From assembly GCF_024199945.1 (NCBI RefSeq), contig NZ_JANADP010000001.1, positions 2,480,001 through 2,544,000 on the forward strand: a stretch of 64,000 nucleotides of DNA, read 5' to 3'. Each line of letters starts with the position of its first letter. The first letter of the stretch is position 1. This document shows, piece by piece, positions 16,694 through 25,589 of the stretch. Position numbers and translations under genes: made by a program. The stretch is from Bradyrhizobium sp. CCGUVB4N (GTDB lineage: Bacteria; Pseudomonadota; Alphaproteobacteria; Rhizobiales; Xanthobacteraceae). The notes under the pieces are model-generated. The model saw only the letters and a list, made by a program, of their open reading frames with translations, did not search any database and was not told the DNA's origin.

Positions 16694-17726
16694 ACCCCCG
16701 TACGCGCTTGATCATCTGCTCGACATGGGCGATCGGCGTCTCCGGCTGGATGCCGTGGCCGAGGTTGAAGATGAAGCGGCCTTGCGAAAAATTCGCGAGC
16801 ACATTGTCGACCGCGCGGTCGAGCGCCGCGCCACCCGTGATCAGCACCAGCGGATCGAGATTGCCCTGCACGGCGACCTTGCTCTGAACGCGTTCGCGGA
16901 TGAAGGCGGGCTCGGCGGTCCAGTCCATGCTGACGGCGTTGACACCGGTCGCCTCGACGTAACCAGGCAGCTGCGCGCCGGCGCCGCGCGGAAAGCCGAT
17001 GATCTTCGCATCCGGCACTTTGGCACGCACGCCTTCGACGATGCGCCGCGTCGGCTCGGTTGACCAGCGCGCGAACTCGGCCGGCGGCAGCACGCCCGCC
17101 CAGGTGTCGAAGATCTGCAGCGCGTTGGCGCCGGCGTCGAGTTGCGCGAGCAGATATTGGATCGAGTTGTCGACCAGCACGTCGATGATTTTCGCAAATG
17201 CCTCCGGATGCCGGTAGGCCATCATCCGCGCCGGCGCCTGGTCCGGCGTGCCATGGCCCGCGACCATGTAGGTCGCAACCGTCCACGGCGCGCCGCAGAA
17301 GCCGATCAGCGCAATCTTCGGATCGAGCGCGCCGCGCACGATCTTCAGCGCCTCGAACACCGGCTGGAGCTTGCTGAAGTCGGCCTGCGCGGCGAGCGTC
17401 GCCACCTTCGCGGGATCGTCCAGCGGCTCGAGCCGCGGACCTTCGCCGACCTCGAAGCGCACGGAGCGGCCGAGCGCGTAGGGGATCACCAGAATGTCGG
17501 AGAAGATGATCGCCGCATCGAAGCCGAACCGCCGGATCGGTTGCAGCGTCACTTCGGCGGCAAGCTCCGGATCGAAGCAGAGATCGAGGAAGCCGCCGGC
17601 CTTGGCGCGCACCTCGCGATACTCCGGCAGATAGCGGCCGGCCTGCCGCATCATCCAGAGGGGCGGGACGGCTTGCCGCTGGCCGGAGAGCACGTCGATG
17701 AAGGGCTTTGTCGCAGACTGGGGCAC
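16692..17726 (-). CDS. hemE: Uroporphyrinogen decarboxylase
   Basis: Removes four carboxyl groups from uroporphyrinogen III to give coproporphyrinogen [18 protein letters not shown], the substrate-binding signature, lies near the N-terminus; [14 protein letters not shown] and the conserved [14 protein letters not shown] follow. The frame is open to an ATG at 17840, but that would overlap the divergent small gene and add 38 atypical residues. The GTG at 17726, preceded on the minus strand by AGGA, gives 344 aa, the usual size, with the N-terminus [13 protein letters not shown]. It faces hemC tail to tail. Confidence 0.95.
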   Translation of the reverse strand: MPQSATKPFIDVLSGQRQAVPPLWMMRQAGRYLPEYREVRAKAGGFLDLCFDPELAAEVTLQPIRRFGFDAAIIFSDILVIPYALGRSVRFEVGEGPRLEPLDDPAKVATLAAQADFSKLQPVFEALKIVRGALDPKIALIGFCGAPWTVATYMVAGHGTPDQAPARMMAYRHPEAFAKIIDVLVDNSIQYLLAQLDAGANALQIFDTWAGVLPPAEFARWSTEPTRRIVEGVRAKVPDAKIIGFPRGAGAQLPGYVEATGVNAVSMDWTAEPAFIRERVQSKVAVQGNLDPLVLITGGAALDRAVDNVLANFSQGRFIFNLGHGIQPETPIAHVEQMIKRVRG

Positions 17727-17814
17727 GAATGGTCCTGATGCAGTTTTGAGGTTCCTGATACACCGTGCGCGGCCCGAGCGGAACAGGGGAACCAGCGCAA
17801 TTGCGCCGCGTTGA

Positions 17815-18054
<240 letters not shown>

Positions 18055-18220
18055 CGGCCGCCGGTTTCCGATAGGCTTGATAAGACCTTGTTAGTGATCT
18101 GCGGAAGCCCCGGTCCGTAGGAGTACGGAAAACCCCGTAGATGAATGCGAATCCGCGCGGGTGCTTCAGGGTTCAATAAGAGAAGCGGCAGAGTTTCCGA
18201 CTATTGGAGAATTCTGCCGC

Positions 18221-20122
18221 ATGAACCTCGCCTCCCAGAGAGCCGGATGGAGCCGCCTGCCGCTGCGCGCGGCGGCGTTCGTCGTGCTCACCTGTGTGGC
18301 GATCCTCGGCGTCAGCGGCTGGCGTGAATGGGCCGCGCGGGACGCGGTGCTCAAGGGCGCCGAGACCGAGATGGCGAACGTCGCCCGCTCGTTGACGCAG
18401 CATGCCGAGGACAGCCTCGATCTGCTGGATTCCGGCGTCGTCGGCGTCGTCAGCCGGCTGGAGATGGATGGCGCCGATCCCGCGACGATCAACAAGCTGC
18501 GTACCCTGCTCGAGGCGCGCAAGAAAGCGATGGAGCGCGTCCACAGCCTCGCCATCATCGACGACCAGGGCAATTGGCTGACCTCGCCCGGCACGATCGC
18601 CTCGACGCTCAGCGACGACACGTTCTTCCGCCATCATCAGCTCTCGCCCAAGCGCGAGCCCTATGTCGGCCGTCCCGTGAAGAGCCTTGTCGACGGCGAA
18701 TGGGTCGTGACCCTGTCGCGCCGCTTCAACAAGCCGGACGGCAGCTTCGGCGGCGTGGTGCTCGCGGCCATCGGCTCCCGATATCTGTCGCATTTCTACG
18801 AGCAGTTCGAGATCGGCCGCAACAGCTCCGTGACGCTGATGTACGGCGACGGCATGATCATCGCGCGCAACCCGAACAACGAAAAGTTCGTCGGCCGCAG
18901 CGTCGCCGACACCGCGCTGTTCCGCGACGCCAGCCTGCAACGGCCGTTTGGCGCCTATCATTTCAAGTCGCCGCTCGACGGCGCCGAGCGCGTCAGCTTC
19001 TTCAAGCGTTCCGGCCGTTACCCGCTGGTGCTGCTCGCAACCGTCGACAAGGACGAGCTGCTTGCGCCATGGCGGGCTGCTGCGATCTCCCGCATGCTGT
19101 ACGTGGTCGCGCTGGTGATGCTGATCGCGGTGATCGGCGCGGTGCTGGTGCGGCAGCTGCAGCGCGGCCAGCGCATGGCCGCGGCCCTGATCGAGAAGGA
19201 GGCGCATTTCCGCCTGCTCGCGGAAGGCTCCAGCGACATGGTCACCCGCATCGGGCTCGACGAGCGGCTGCGCTACGTTTCGCCGTCGTCCAATCAGGTC
19301 GTCGGCTGGCGCCCCAATCAGCTGATCGGCACCGACGCGCTCGCCGGCATCCATCCGGAGGACCGGCCGCACGTGCAGGCCATTGTCGATGCCATGAAGC
19401 GCGGCGACACGGACGAAGCGCGCCTCACCTATCGCAACGTGCACCGGCAGAAGTCCGAAGTCTGGCTGGAATCGACCATGCGCGTCACGCGCAAGGACAA
19501 CGGCAATGTCGACGGCGTGGTCGCGATCTCGCGCGACATCTCCGAGCAGAAGAAACTGGAGACGCGGCTCGAGACCCTCGCGATCGAGGATAGCCTCACC
19601 GGGCTTGCCAATCGCCGCCGCTTCGACGAGCGGCTGAAGGAAGAATGGGCGCGCGCCTATCGTGACCGCTCCAGCCTCGGCCTCCTGATGATCGACGTCG
19701 ATCACTTCAAGTCCTACAACGACGAATACGGCCATCCCGCCGGTGACGCCTGCTTGCGCGTGGTCGCCAAGATCATCGCAGCCGAGATGCAGCGGGTCGG
19801 CGATCTCGCGGCGCGTTACGGCGGCGAGGAATTCGCCATGCTGCTGCCGAACACCGATGCCGCCGGCTGCGCCCGGATCGGCGAGCGGATCCGCGGCGCC
19901 GTCCACGACGCAGGCCTCGTTCATGTCTCCAGTGCGGTGGCGCCATGCGTCACCGTCTCGATCGGCGGCGCGGCCTGCCGCCCCTCATTCGAGCGCACCG
20001 CGGGTGCGGGATCGCTGGTGGAATCCGCCGACCGCGCGCTCTACGCCGCCAAGGCCGGCGGCCGCGATCGTCTGATGATGTCGGGCGAGGTCATGAGCCT
20101 GCTGAAGGCTTCTGGTCAGTAA
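18221..20122 (+). CDS. Membrane PAS-GGDEF diguanylate cyclase
   Basis: Predicted to make cyclic di-GMP in response to an external and a cytoplasmic signal. A first membrane segment near residues 15-35 is followed by a periplasmic sensor of about 250 residues (Cache-like, with an FFRHHQLS and VGRPVKSLVDGEW region), a second membrane segment (MLYVVALVMLIAVIGAVLV), a PAS domain, and the GGDEF domain. The signature reads GGEEF near residue 534 and the inhibitory site RVGD is intact five residues before it, so the enzyme is probably active and feedback-controlled. ATG at 18221 follows GGAGA; an upstream in-frame GTG at 18161 is less likely. 633 aa. Confidence 0.88.
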   Translation: MNLASQRAGWSRLPLRAAAFVVLTCVAILGVSGWREWAARDAVLKGAETEMANVARSLTQHAEDSLDLLDSGVVGVVSRLEMDGADPATINKLRTLLEARKKAMERVHSLAIIDDQGNWLTSPGTIASTLSDDTFFRHHQLSPKREPYVGRPVKSLVDGEWVVTLSRRFNKPDGSFGGVVLAAIGSRYLSHFYEQFEIGRNSSVTLMYGDGMIIARNPNNEKFVGRSVADTALFRDASLQRPFGAYHFKSPLDGAERVSFFKRSGRYPLVLLATVDKDELLAPWRAAAISRMLYVVALVMLIAVIGAVLVRQLQRGQRMAAALIEKEAHFRLLAEGSSDMVTRIGLDERLRYVSPSSNQVVGWRPNQLIGTDALAGIHPEDRPHVQAIVDAMKRGDTDEARLTYRNVHRQKSEVWLESTMRVTRKDNGNVDGVVAISRDISEQKKLETRLETLAIEDSLTGLANRRRFDERLKEEWARAYRDRSSLGLLMIDVDHFKSYNDEYGHPAGDACLRVVAKIIAAEMQRVGDLAARYGGEEFAMLLPNTDAAGCARIGERIRGAVHDAGLVHVSSAVAPCVTVSIGGAACRPSFERTAGAGSLVESADRALYAAKAGGRDRLMMSGEVMSLLKASGQ

Positions 20123-20128
20123 TGTCAC

Positions 20129-20347
20129 TCAATAATGCGGAGGGCGCTCATTGGTGGGGCCCGGCGCATTCGCCTCGGCCTCCTGCAGTCGCTCGTTGAG
20201 CTGCGCCAGCTGCCGCGTCAGCACATCGATCTGCTTCCACTGCGCGGTGATGGTCTCGTTCAGGGTCTCGATGGTGTCGTCCTGATAGGCAAGACGCGTC
20301 TCCAACGTGTCGATGCGTTCGGCGAGCGTCTTGATGTCATTCGTCAC
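20129..20347 (-). CDS. slyX: SlyX-like coiled-coil protein
   Basis: A 72 aa protein of the SlyX family, function unknown. LAERIDTLETRLAYQDDTIETLN is a heptad-repeat coiled coil, and the C-terminal PPHY is the conserved SlyX ending. The start is the GTG at 20347, inside the last codons of trhO: the two genes overlap by 11 bp, which suggests translational coupling. The longer open frame above it reads across trhO and is not used. Confidence 0.85.
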   Translation of the reverse strand: MTNDIKTLAERIDTLETRLAYQDDTIETLNETITAQWKQIDVLTRQLAQLNERLQEAEANAPGPTNERPPHY

Positions 20348-21104
20348 GTGCGTGCCCCAATTCCTGTTCGCGCAGGCCTCGCTCGCGCAGGCCATGGCCA
20401 AGGGCGACGCGCTCGTCGAACACAAAACATTCGCCGCGCCAGCGGCTCTGCACCTCCGGCACCTCTTCCAGATATTTCAGGATGCCGCCCTTGAGGTGAT
20501 AGACCTCGGCAAAGCCGCGGGCCAGCAGATGCGCGCTCGCCTTCTCGCAACGGATGCCGCCGGTGCAGAACATCGCGATCTTGCGATGTTTCGCGGGATC
20601 GAGCTTCGCAGCGGCAAAATCCTTGAACTGGCCAAAGCTCTTGATGTCCGGGTCGACCGCACCCTCGAACGTGCCCATCGCCACCTCGAAGGCGTTGCGG
20701 GTGTCGAGCACCAGCGTGTCGGGTGAGGCGATCAGCGCGTTCCATTCGGCGGCATCGACATAGGTGCCGACCTGCCGGGTCGGATCGGCGGCTGCATCGC
20801 CGAGCGTGACGATCTCCTTCTTCAGCCGCACCTTGAGTCGGCCGAACGGCATGGTTTCCGCGGTCGAGCACTTCAGCTCGAGATTGTTCAGCCGGCCGCC
20901 GAACATCGCCCCATGCGCGAGCTCGTGAGCGAAGGCGTCGATGGCCTCAGGCGCGCCCGCAATCGTGCCGTTGATGCCCTCCTGGGCCAGCAGCACGCTG
21001 CCCTTCACCGAAAGGCCGGCGCAGAACGCGCGCAGCGGCTCGCGCAGTTCGCGGTAGTCGGGCAGGGCGGCGAATTGGTAGAAGGCGCAGACCTTGTAAA
21101 TCAT
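20337..21104 (-). CDS. trhO: tRNA uridine(34) hydroxylase, rhodanese-type
   Basis: TrhO (formerly YceA) adds the oxygen that begins 5-hydroxyuridine formation at wobble position 34 of several tRNAs. The N-terminal half, KGSVLLAQEGINGTIAG, is the family-specific domain; the rhodanese domain carries the reactive Cys in FCTGGIRCEKAS, and the YHLKGGILKYLE segment after it is highly typical. ATG at 21104 begins MIYKVCAFYQF and gives 255 aa. The frame stays open for hundreds of codons upstream, opposite the gamma-glutamyltransferase gene, but that part is an antisense shadow. Overlaps slyX at its 3' end. Confidence 0.92.
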   Translation of the reverse strand: MIYKVCAFYQFAALPDYRELREPLRAFCAGLSVKGSVLLAQEGINGTIAGAPEAIDAFAHELAHGAMFGGRLNNLELKCSTAETMPFGRLKVRLKKEIVTLGDAAADPTRQVGTYVDAAEWNALIASPDTLVLDTRNAFEVAMGTFEGAVDPDIKSFGQFKDFAAAKLDPAKHRKIAMFCTGGIRCEKASAHLLARGFAEVYHLKGGILKYLEEVPEVQSRWRGECFVFDERVALGHGLRERGLREQELGHARDE

Positions 21105-21299
21105 GCGCCCGTTTAGCAGGCGGCCGGCGCCCAGAAAACCCGCAACCGACAGCTCTATTCCCAGCGAATGGCAGCCATTTCCCTGGTATGCCAGCATTGC
21201 CCGGGCGCCCCGGAATGTGTCATGAAGACCCGGTTTTTCGAGATGGCGCCGCGCGCGCCCCAAGACTTCGCCTAGACGGCCCTGAGAGAGCAAACTTCG

Positions 21300-22886
21300 A
21301 TGAGAAACTTCCATTTCCCCGGCAGGTCCACGGTCCACGCCACCAACGCGATGGTCGCGACTTCGCATCCGCAGGCATCCCTTGCCGCGATCGAGGTGCT
21401 CCGCGAGGGCGGCACGGCGGTGGACGCGGCGGTGGCGGGTTCGGCGATACTCGGCGTGATCGAGCCGCAATCGACCGGCATCGGCGGCGATTGCTTTGCG
21501 CTGATCCAACCACGCGGCGAGGGCAAGATCATCGCCTATAACGGCTCCGGCCGGGCGCCGAAGGCGGCCAACGCCGACTGGTATCTCGAGCGCAAGATCA
21601 ATTCCGTGCCGCTGACCTCGGCCCATGCGGTCTCGATCCCCGGCGTGATCGACGCTTTCGCGACCGTGCTGCGCGACCACGGCAAGTTCGGCTTCGACCG
21701 TTTGCTGCAGCCTGCGATCAAGGCGGCGGAAGAAGGCTATGTCGTCGCCCCCCGCATCGCGTTCGACTGGAAGAACCAGTTCGAGAAGCTGAAGGGCGGC
21801 ACCAACACCGTGCGCTACCTGTTGCCGGGCGGCAAGCCGCCGGTCGCCGGCGACGTCATCCGCCAGGCCGAACTCGGCAAGACGCTGCGTGCCATCGCCA
21901 AGGACGGCCGCGACGCCTTCTACAAGGGCGCGATCGCGGAGGACATGGTCGAGACCCTTCGCGGCATCGGCGGTCTGCACACGCTCGACGATTTCGCCGC
22001 GCACACCACCGAGACGACGACGCCGATCGGCACCGTGTACAAGGGCCACGACGTCTGGCAGTGCCCGCCGAACGGCCCGGGCGTCACCGCGCTGTTGATG
22101 CTCAACATCCTGTCGCGCTTCGACCTGACCAAATACGCCCCCGTGAGCGTCGAGCGTTTCCATCTCGAAGCGGAAGCCGCGCGCATCGCCTACATGAACC
22201 GCGAGATGTACGTCGCCTCTCCCGAGCACATGAAGATCAACGTCGCCGAGATGCTCGAGAAGGGCTTTGCCGACGAATACATCAGCAAGATCCGAATGGA
22301 CGGCATGCTCGACCTGCCGAATGTCGCGCCGCCGATGAATCCGTCGACCATCTACATCACGGTGGTGGACAAGGACCGCAACGTCTGCTCGTTCATCAAC
22401 TCGGTTGCGCATTCCTTCGGCTCGGCGATCGTCTCGAACAAGACCGGCGTCCTGTTCCAGAACCGCGCCGGCGGCTTCCGCATCCAGCCGGGTCATCCCA
22501 ACTGTATCGAAGGCGGCAAGCGTCCGCTGCACACGATCATGCCGGGTCTGCTCACCAAGGGCGGCCGGTCCACGATGTCGTTCGCCGTGATGGGTGGTCA
22601 GTACCAGCCGACCGGCCAGACTCACCTGCTGACCAATATTCTCGACTATGGCTGTGACGTGCAGGAGGCGATCGACATGCCGCGCGGCCTGCACTACGAG
22701 GGCCAGTATCAGCTGGAGGACAGCGTGCCGGCCGATGTCGTCGAGGGCCTGAAGAAGCTCGGCCACAAGACCACCAGCGTGGTCGGCCCGCTCGGCGGCG
22801 CCCAGGCGATCTGGATCGACTGGGACAAGGGCACGCTCACCGGCGGTTCCGATCCGCGCAAGGACGGCTGCGCACTGGGCTATTGA
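21300..22886 (+). CDS. Gamma-glutamyltransferase family protein
   Basis: Ntn-hydrolase of the gamma-glutamyltranspeptidase family, 528 aa, made as one chain and cut into two subunits. The start of the small subunit is visible at the STIYITVVDKDRNV segment, with a Thr aligned to the catalytic nucleophile of E. coli Ggt; GGNCFA-like GGDCFAL, and the late MGGQYQPTGQ region, also fit. I see no clear signal peptide (MRNFHFPGRSTVHATNAMVA), unlike periplasmic Ggt, so it may be cytoplasmic and act on another gamma-glutamyl compound or be a cephalosporin-acylase-like relative. Divergent from trhO; 195 bp between them hold no other gene that I can support. Confidence 0.85.
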   Translation: MRNFHFPGRSTVHATNAMVATSHPQASLAAIEVLREGGTAVDAAVAGSAILGVIEPQSTGIGGDCFALIQPRGEGKIIAYNGSGRAPKAANADWYLERKINSVPLTSAHAVSIPGVIDAFATVLRDHGKFGFDRLLQPAIKAAEEGYVVAPRIAFDWKNQFEKLKGGTNTVRYLLPGGKPPVAGDVIRQAELGKTLRAIAKDGRDAFYKGAIAEDMVETLRGIGGLHTLDDFAAHTTETTTPIGTVYKGHDVWQCPPNGPGVTALLMLNILSRFDLTKYAPVSVERFHLEAEAARIAYMNREMYVASPEHMKINVAEMLEKGFADEYISKIRMDGMLDLPNVAPPMNPSTIYITVVDKDRNVCSFINSVAHSFGSAIVSNKTGVLFQNRAGGFRIQPGHPNCIEGGKRPLHTIMPGLLTKGGRSTMSFAVMGGQYQPTGQTHLLTNILDYGCDVQEAIDMPRGLHYEGQYQLEDSVPADVVEGLKKLGHKTTSVVGPLGGAQAIWIDWDKGTLTGGSDPRKDGCALGY

Positions 22887-22959
22887 TCGAAGGTATCGAG
22901 GACTGGAAACGACCACCGCATTGCGCTAGACACCTTCCGCCTCAAACGGAAGGTGTTCT

Positions 22960-23424
22960 ATGCAGCGTTTTCAGCGCGCACTCCTCGCCATCATGTCGGC
23001 CCTCGCGATCACTTTGGTCGCGAGCGTATCGACATTCCTCTCCACCACGGCATCGGCCCAGACCGCAGGAAAACCCATGACCACAGCTTCAGGCTTGCAG
23101 ACCATCGACAGCGTCGTCGGCACCGGCGCTTCGCCGAAGCCCGGCCAGATTTGCGTGATGCACTATACCGGCTGGCTCTACGAGAATGGCCAGAAGGGCA
23201 AGAAGTTCGACTCGTCCGTCGATCGCAACGAGCCGTTCGAATTCCCGATCGGCAAGGGCCGCGTCATCGCCGGCTGGGACGAGGGCGTTGCCACGATGAA
23301 GGTCGGCGGCAAGCGCACGCTGATCATCCCGCCGCAGCTCGGCTACGGGGCGCGCGGCGCGGGTGGCGTGATCCCGCCGAACGCGACGCTGATGTTCGAC
23401 GTCGAACTGCTCGCGGTGAAGTGA
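22960..23424 (+). CDS. Exported FKBP-type peptidyl-prolyl isomerase
   Basis: Speeds cis-trans isomerisation at proline in exported proteins. Residues 1-36 are a signal peptide ([15 protein letters not shown], then ASAQ). The single FKBP domain follows, with [35 protein letters not shown] and the C-terminal [14 protein letters not shown], which are the ligand-pocket segments of the family. 154 aa. A GGAAGG ribosome site precedes the ATG. It starts 73 bp after the gamma-glutamyltransferase and ends before a bidirectional terminator. Confidence 0.92.
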   Translation: MQRFQRALLAIMSALAITLVASVSTFLSTTASAQTAGKPMTTASGLQTIDSVVGTGASPKPGQICVMHYTGWLYENGQKGKKFDSSVDRNEPFEFPIGKGRVIAGWDEGVATMKVGGKRTLIIPPQLGYGARGAGGVIPPNATLMFDVELLAVK

Positions 23425-23481
23425 CCCTTCTCGTCATGCCCGGGCATGTCCCGGCCATGACGGATCGAGATCGGCACAAAC

Positions 23482-23510
23482 AAAAAGACCGGCCTCTCGG
23501 CCGGTCTTTT
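23482..23510. terminator. Bidirectional terminator between FKBP and CsbD-like genes
   Basis: GACCGGCC and GGCCGGTC form an 8-bp stem with a TCTC loop, with AAAAA before and TTTT after, so it can end transcription on both strands. It sits between two convergent genes. A small palindrome with CGTCATG and CATGACG arms (23432-23462) precedes it. Confidence 0.9.
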
Positions 23511-23529
23511 CATTTCTATGTTGCGCGCG

Positions 23530-23748
23530 TTACTCGGCCGCGCGACGTGCCGCCGCAGCGGCGCGGTCGATTGCTTCCTTCGCGGCATCCTTGGCGTCGC
23601 CCATGGCCTTCTGGCCCTTGCCCTTGACCTCCTGGACCACGCCTTCGCCCTGAAGACGTTCGGAACCGGTGGCTTCACCGATGCCCTGCTTGGCCTTGCC
23701 GATGGCTTCGTTGGCGGTGCCCTTGATCTTGTCGCTCGTGCTACCCAT
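23530..23748 (-). CDS. CsbD-like general stress protein
   Basis: A 72 aa, lysine- and alanine-rich protein, [21 protein letters not shown], of the CsbD family; such proteins are usually induced by general stress and their action is unknown. Helical repeats of the [12 protein letters not shown] type are clear. The ATG at 23748 follows GGAGAG, an excellent ribosome site; the frame extends upstream to 23877 but that part is unlike the family. Divergent from the cupin gene, 127 bp apart. Confidence 0.85.
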   Translation of the reverse strand: MGSTSDKIKGTANEAIGKAKQGIGEATGSERLQGEGVVQEVKGKGQKAMGDAKDAAKEAIDRAAAAARRAAE

Positions 23749-23875
23749 GAAACTCTCCTTCCAGATTGCTCGGAATAACAACGCTGGGCGGCTATGAGGG
23801 TTCCGATTTTGGTATGGCTTGATAGGCGGCCTTTGGTTACTTTCGCACGCACGGAACCAACAGAAAGCAAGACCC

Positions 23876-24391
23876 ATGACCGGCCATGACCATTCGCATT
23901 CCCACCATGACCACGATCATGACGATGATCGCTGGAAACATGACGGGGTGCGCGTCATTCCCGGCAACCAGCTCGATACCAACGTTCCGTCGACGGCAGG
24001 CATGGATCGCGCGGCCGCGATCAATTTCGCCCGCGTCGGCGCACAGAAATTGTGGGCGGGCACGGTCAGCATCAAGCCGGATGCGAAGACCGGCGCGCAT
24101 CACCACGGTCATCTCGAAAGCGTCATCTATGTGGTGAAGGGCAAGGCGCGGATGCGCTGGGGCGAGAGCCTGCAGTTCACTGCCGAGGCCGGCCCCGGCG
24201 ATTTCATTTTCGTGCCGCCCTACGTGCCGCACCAGGAGATCAATGCCAGCGCCGACGAGGTGCTGGAATGCGTGCTGGTGCGCAGCGACGGCGAGGCGGT
24301 CGCGATCAATCTCGACATCGAGCCGGTCGAAAAGCCCGAGACGGTGCTGTGGATCGATCCGGTCCATCGGGATCCGAACGAGAAGAAGTAA
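23876..24391 (+). CDS. Cupin-domain protein with His/Asp-rich N-terminus
   Basis: A 171 aa single-cupin protein. The first 20 residues, [18 protein letters not shown], could bind metal. The cupin core follows: [17 protein letters not shown] supplies the His/Glu metal ligands of motif 1, and [16 protein letters not shown] is motif 2. Small cupins of this type are sugar isomerases, dioxygenases or sensors, and the sequence does not decide among them. An earlier in-frame start at 23819 is not supported by a ribosome site. A GC hairpin with 9-bp arms (24403-24429) lies after the stop. Confidence 0.75.
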   Translation: MTGHDHSHSHHDHDHDDDRWKHDGVRVIPGNQLDTNVPSTAGMDRAAAINFARVGAQKLWAGTVSIKPDAKTGAHHHGHLESVIYVVKGKARMRWGESLQFTAEAGPGDFIFVPPYVPHQEINASADEVLECVLVRSDGEAVAINLDIEPVEKPETVLWIDPVHRDPNEKK

Positions 24392-24402
24392 GGCCGAAGC
24401 GC

Positions 24403-24429
24403 GCGGGGTTCGGTGCGACAGAACCCCGC
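24403..24429 (+). other. GC hairpin between cupin and VOC genes
   Basis: Arms GCGGGGTTC and GAACCCCGC pair over 9 bp around a 9-nt loop. No T-run follows, so it is not a canonical terminator; it may partly end or stabilise the cupin transcript. Confidence 0.45.
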
Positions 24430-24519
24430 AGCTCGCGATCGGAAAAATATTTCGGAAGCCGTGTCGGATGGCCGCTCAGCCATCCGTCCTTGGGCAGAAC
24501 CCCGCCCAAGGAGCTTCCG

Positions 24520-24948
24520 ATGCCCAGGATGATTTTCCTCAATCTACCGGTGACCGACCTCAAGCGTGCGACCGCGTTTTACGAGGCGGTCGGCGCGACC
24601 AGGAACCAGCAATTCAGTGACAATACGGCGAGCTGCATGGTCTTTTCCGAGGCCATCTACGTGATGCTGACGACCCACGACAAATTCCGTCATTTCACGC
24701 CGAAGCCGATCGCGGATGCCAAGACCTCGAACCAGGCGTTGTTCTGCCTGTCCGCCGACAGCCGGAACGAAGTCGACGAGATCGTCGACAAGGCCGCGGC
24801 CGCGGGCGGGGTGGCCGATCCGAGCCCGAAGGACGAGTACGACTTCATGTACGGCCGCAGCTTCGAGGATCCGGATGGCCATATGTGGGGTGTGAACTGG
24901 CTGGACATGGCAGCGGTTCCTCCGAAGCCCGCCATGGCGAACGCCTGA
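24520..24948 (+). CDS. VOC (glyoxalase/bleomycin-resistance fold) protein
   Basis: A 142 aa VOC-superfamily protein: FLNLPVTDLKRATAFYEAVG opens the first beta-alpha-beta-beta-beta module and SFEDPDGHMWGVNWLD closes the second. The family includes metal-dependent isomerases and dioxygenases and drug-binding proteins; substrate unknown. The ATG follows AAGGAG by 6 nt. A second VOC-fold gene follows 26 bp downstream, so the pair is probably co-transcribed. Confidence 0.85.
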   Translation: MPRMIFLNLPVTDLKRATAFYEAVGATRNQQFSDNTASCMVFSEAIYVMLTTHDKFRHFTPKPIADAKTSNQALFCLSADSRNEVDEIVDKAAAAGGVADPSPKDEYDFMYGRSFEDPDGHMWGVNWLDMAAVPPKPAMANA

Positions 24949-24974
24949 TCGAAAGCTGACGAGGAGCATTCGCA

Positions 24975-25463
24975 ATGTCCAAGCTCGTGCCCTGCATGTG
25001 GTTCAACGGCGATGCCGAGGAGGCCGCGAAGTTCTACGTCTCACTGGTGCCGAACTCCGAGATCACGCACGTCCAGCAGAACGTTTCGGACGGCCCGTCC
25101 GGCAAGACGGGCTCCGTGCTCGTCGTCGAGTTCACGGTGGCCGGACAGCCTCTGGTCGCGCTCAACGGCGGCATGAAGATGGAGTACACGCACGCGATCT
25201 CGCTGATGATCCATTGCGACGACCAGGCGCAGGTCGACAGCGTCTGGAATGCATTCCTCGCCCATGGCGGCAAGGAAGAGCAGTGTGGCTGGCTCAGGGA
25301 TCGCTGGGGCGTTGCCTGGCAGGTGGTGCCGAAAGTGATGTTCGACTTCCTGACGAGCCCCGACAAGGCCGCCGCCGCCCGCGCGATGCAGGCCATGATG
25401 AAGATGGTGAAGCTGGATGTGGAGGTCCTGCGCCGCGCGTTCGAAGGCAAGTCGGCGGCGTGA
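24975..25463 (+). CDS. PhnB-like VOC-fold protein
   Basis: A 162 aa protein beginning MSKLVPCMWFNGDAEEAAKF and containing GKTGSVLVVEFTVAGQ and DRWGVAWQVVPK, the PhnB/3-demethylubiquinone-methyltransferase-like branch of the VOC superfamily. Despite that older name there is no methyltransferase domain. GAGGAG precedes the ATG. It is the second of a VOC pair and is followed by an inverted-repeat element. Confidence 0.85.
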   Translation: MSKLVPCMWFNGDAEEAAKFYVSLVPNSEITHVQQNVSDGPSGKTGSVLVVEFTVAGQPLVALNGGMKMEYTHAISLMIHCDDQAQVDSVWNAFLAHGGKEEQCGWLRDRWGVAWQVVPKVMFDFLTSPDKAAAARAMQAMMKMVKLDVEVLRRAFEGKSAA

Positions 25464-25479
25464 CGTCAACACGGGTGCC

Positions 25480-25570
25480 GTAGGGTGGGCAAAGGCGCGA
25501 GAGCGCCGTGCCCACGATCTGTTCTTGGTTGAGAAGAGTGGTGGGCACGCTTGCGCTTTGCCCACCCTAC
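25480..25570. repeat. Intergenic inverted repeat, GTAGGGTGGGC family
   Basis: Left arm begins GTAGGGTGGGCAAAGGCGC (25480) and the right arm ends GCTTTGCCCACCCTAC (25570); inner arms CGTGCCCAC and GTGGGCACG also pair. A near-identical member lies at 35595-35684, so this is a dispersed family. It probably also acts as terminator for the convergent genes on both sides. Confidence 0.85.
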
Positions 25571-25589
25571 GAGACCGTCTTCAGTCGTC

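Noticed and set aside
16518-17063. Open frame after hemC reading into hemE antisense
   Set aside because: It runs through the hemC terminator and the opposite strand of hemE; its first 40 residues have no recognisable family.
21105-22916. Upstream extension of the trhO frame on the minus strand
   Set aside because: TrhO proteins start at MIYKVCAF; the extension is antisense to the gamma-glutamyltransferase gene.
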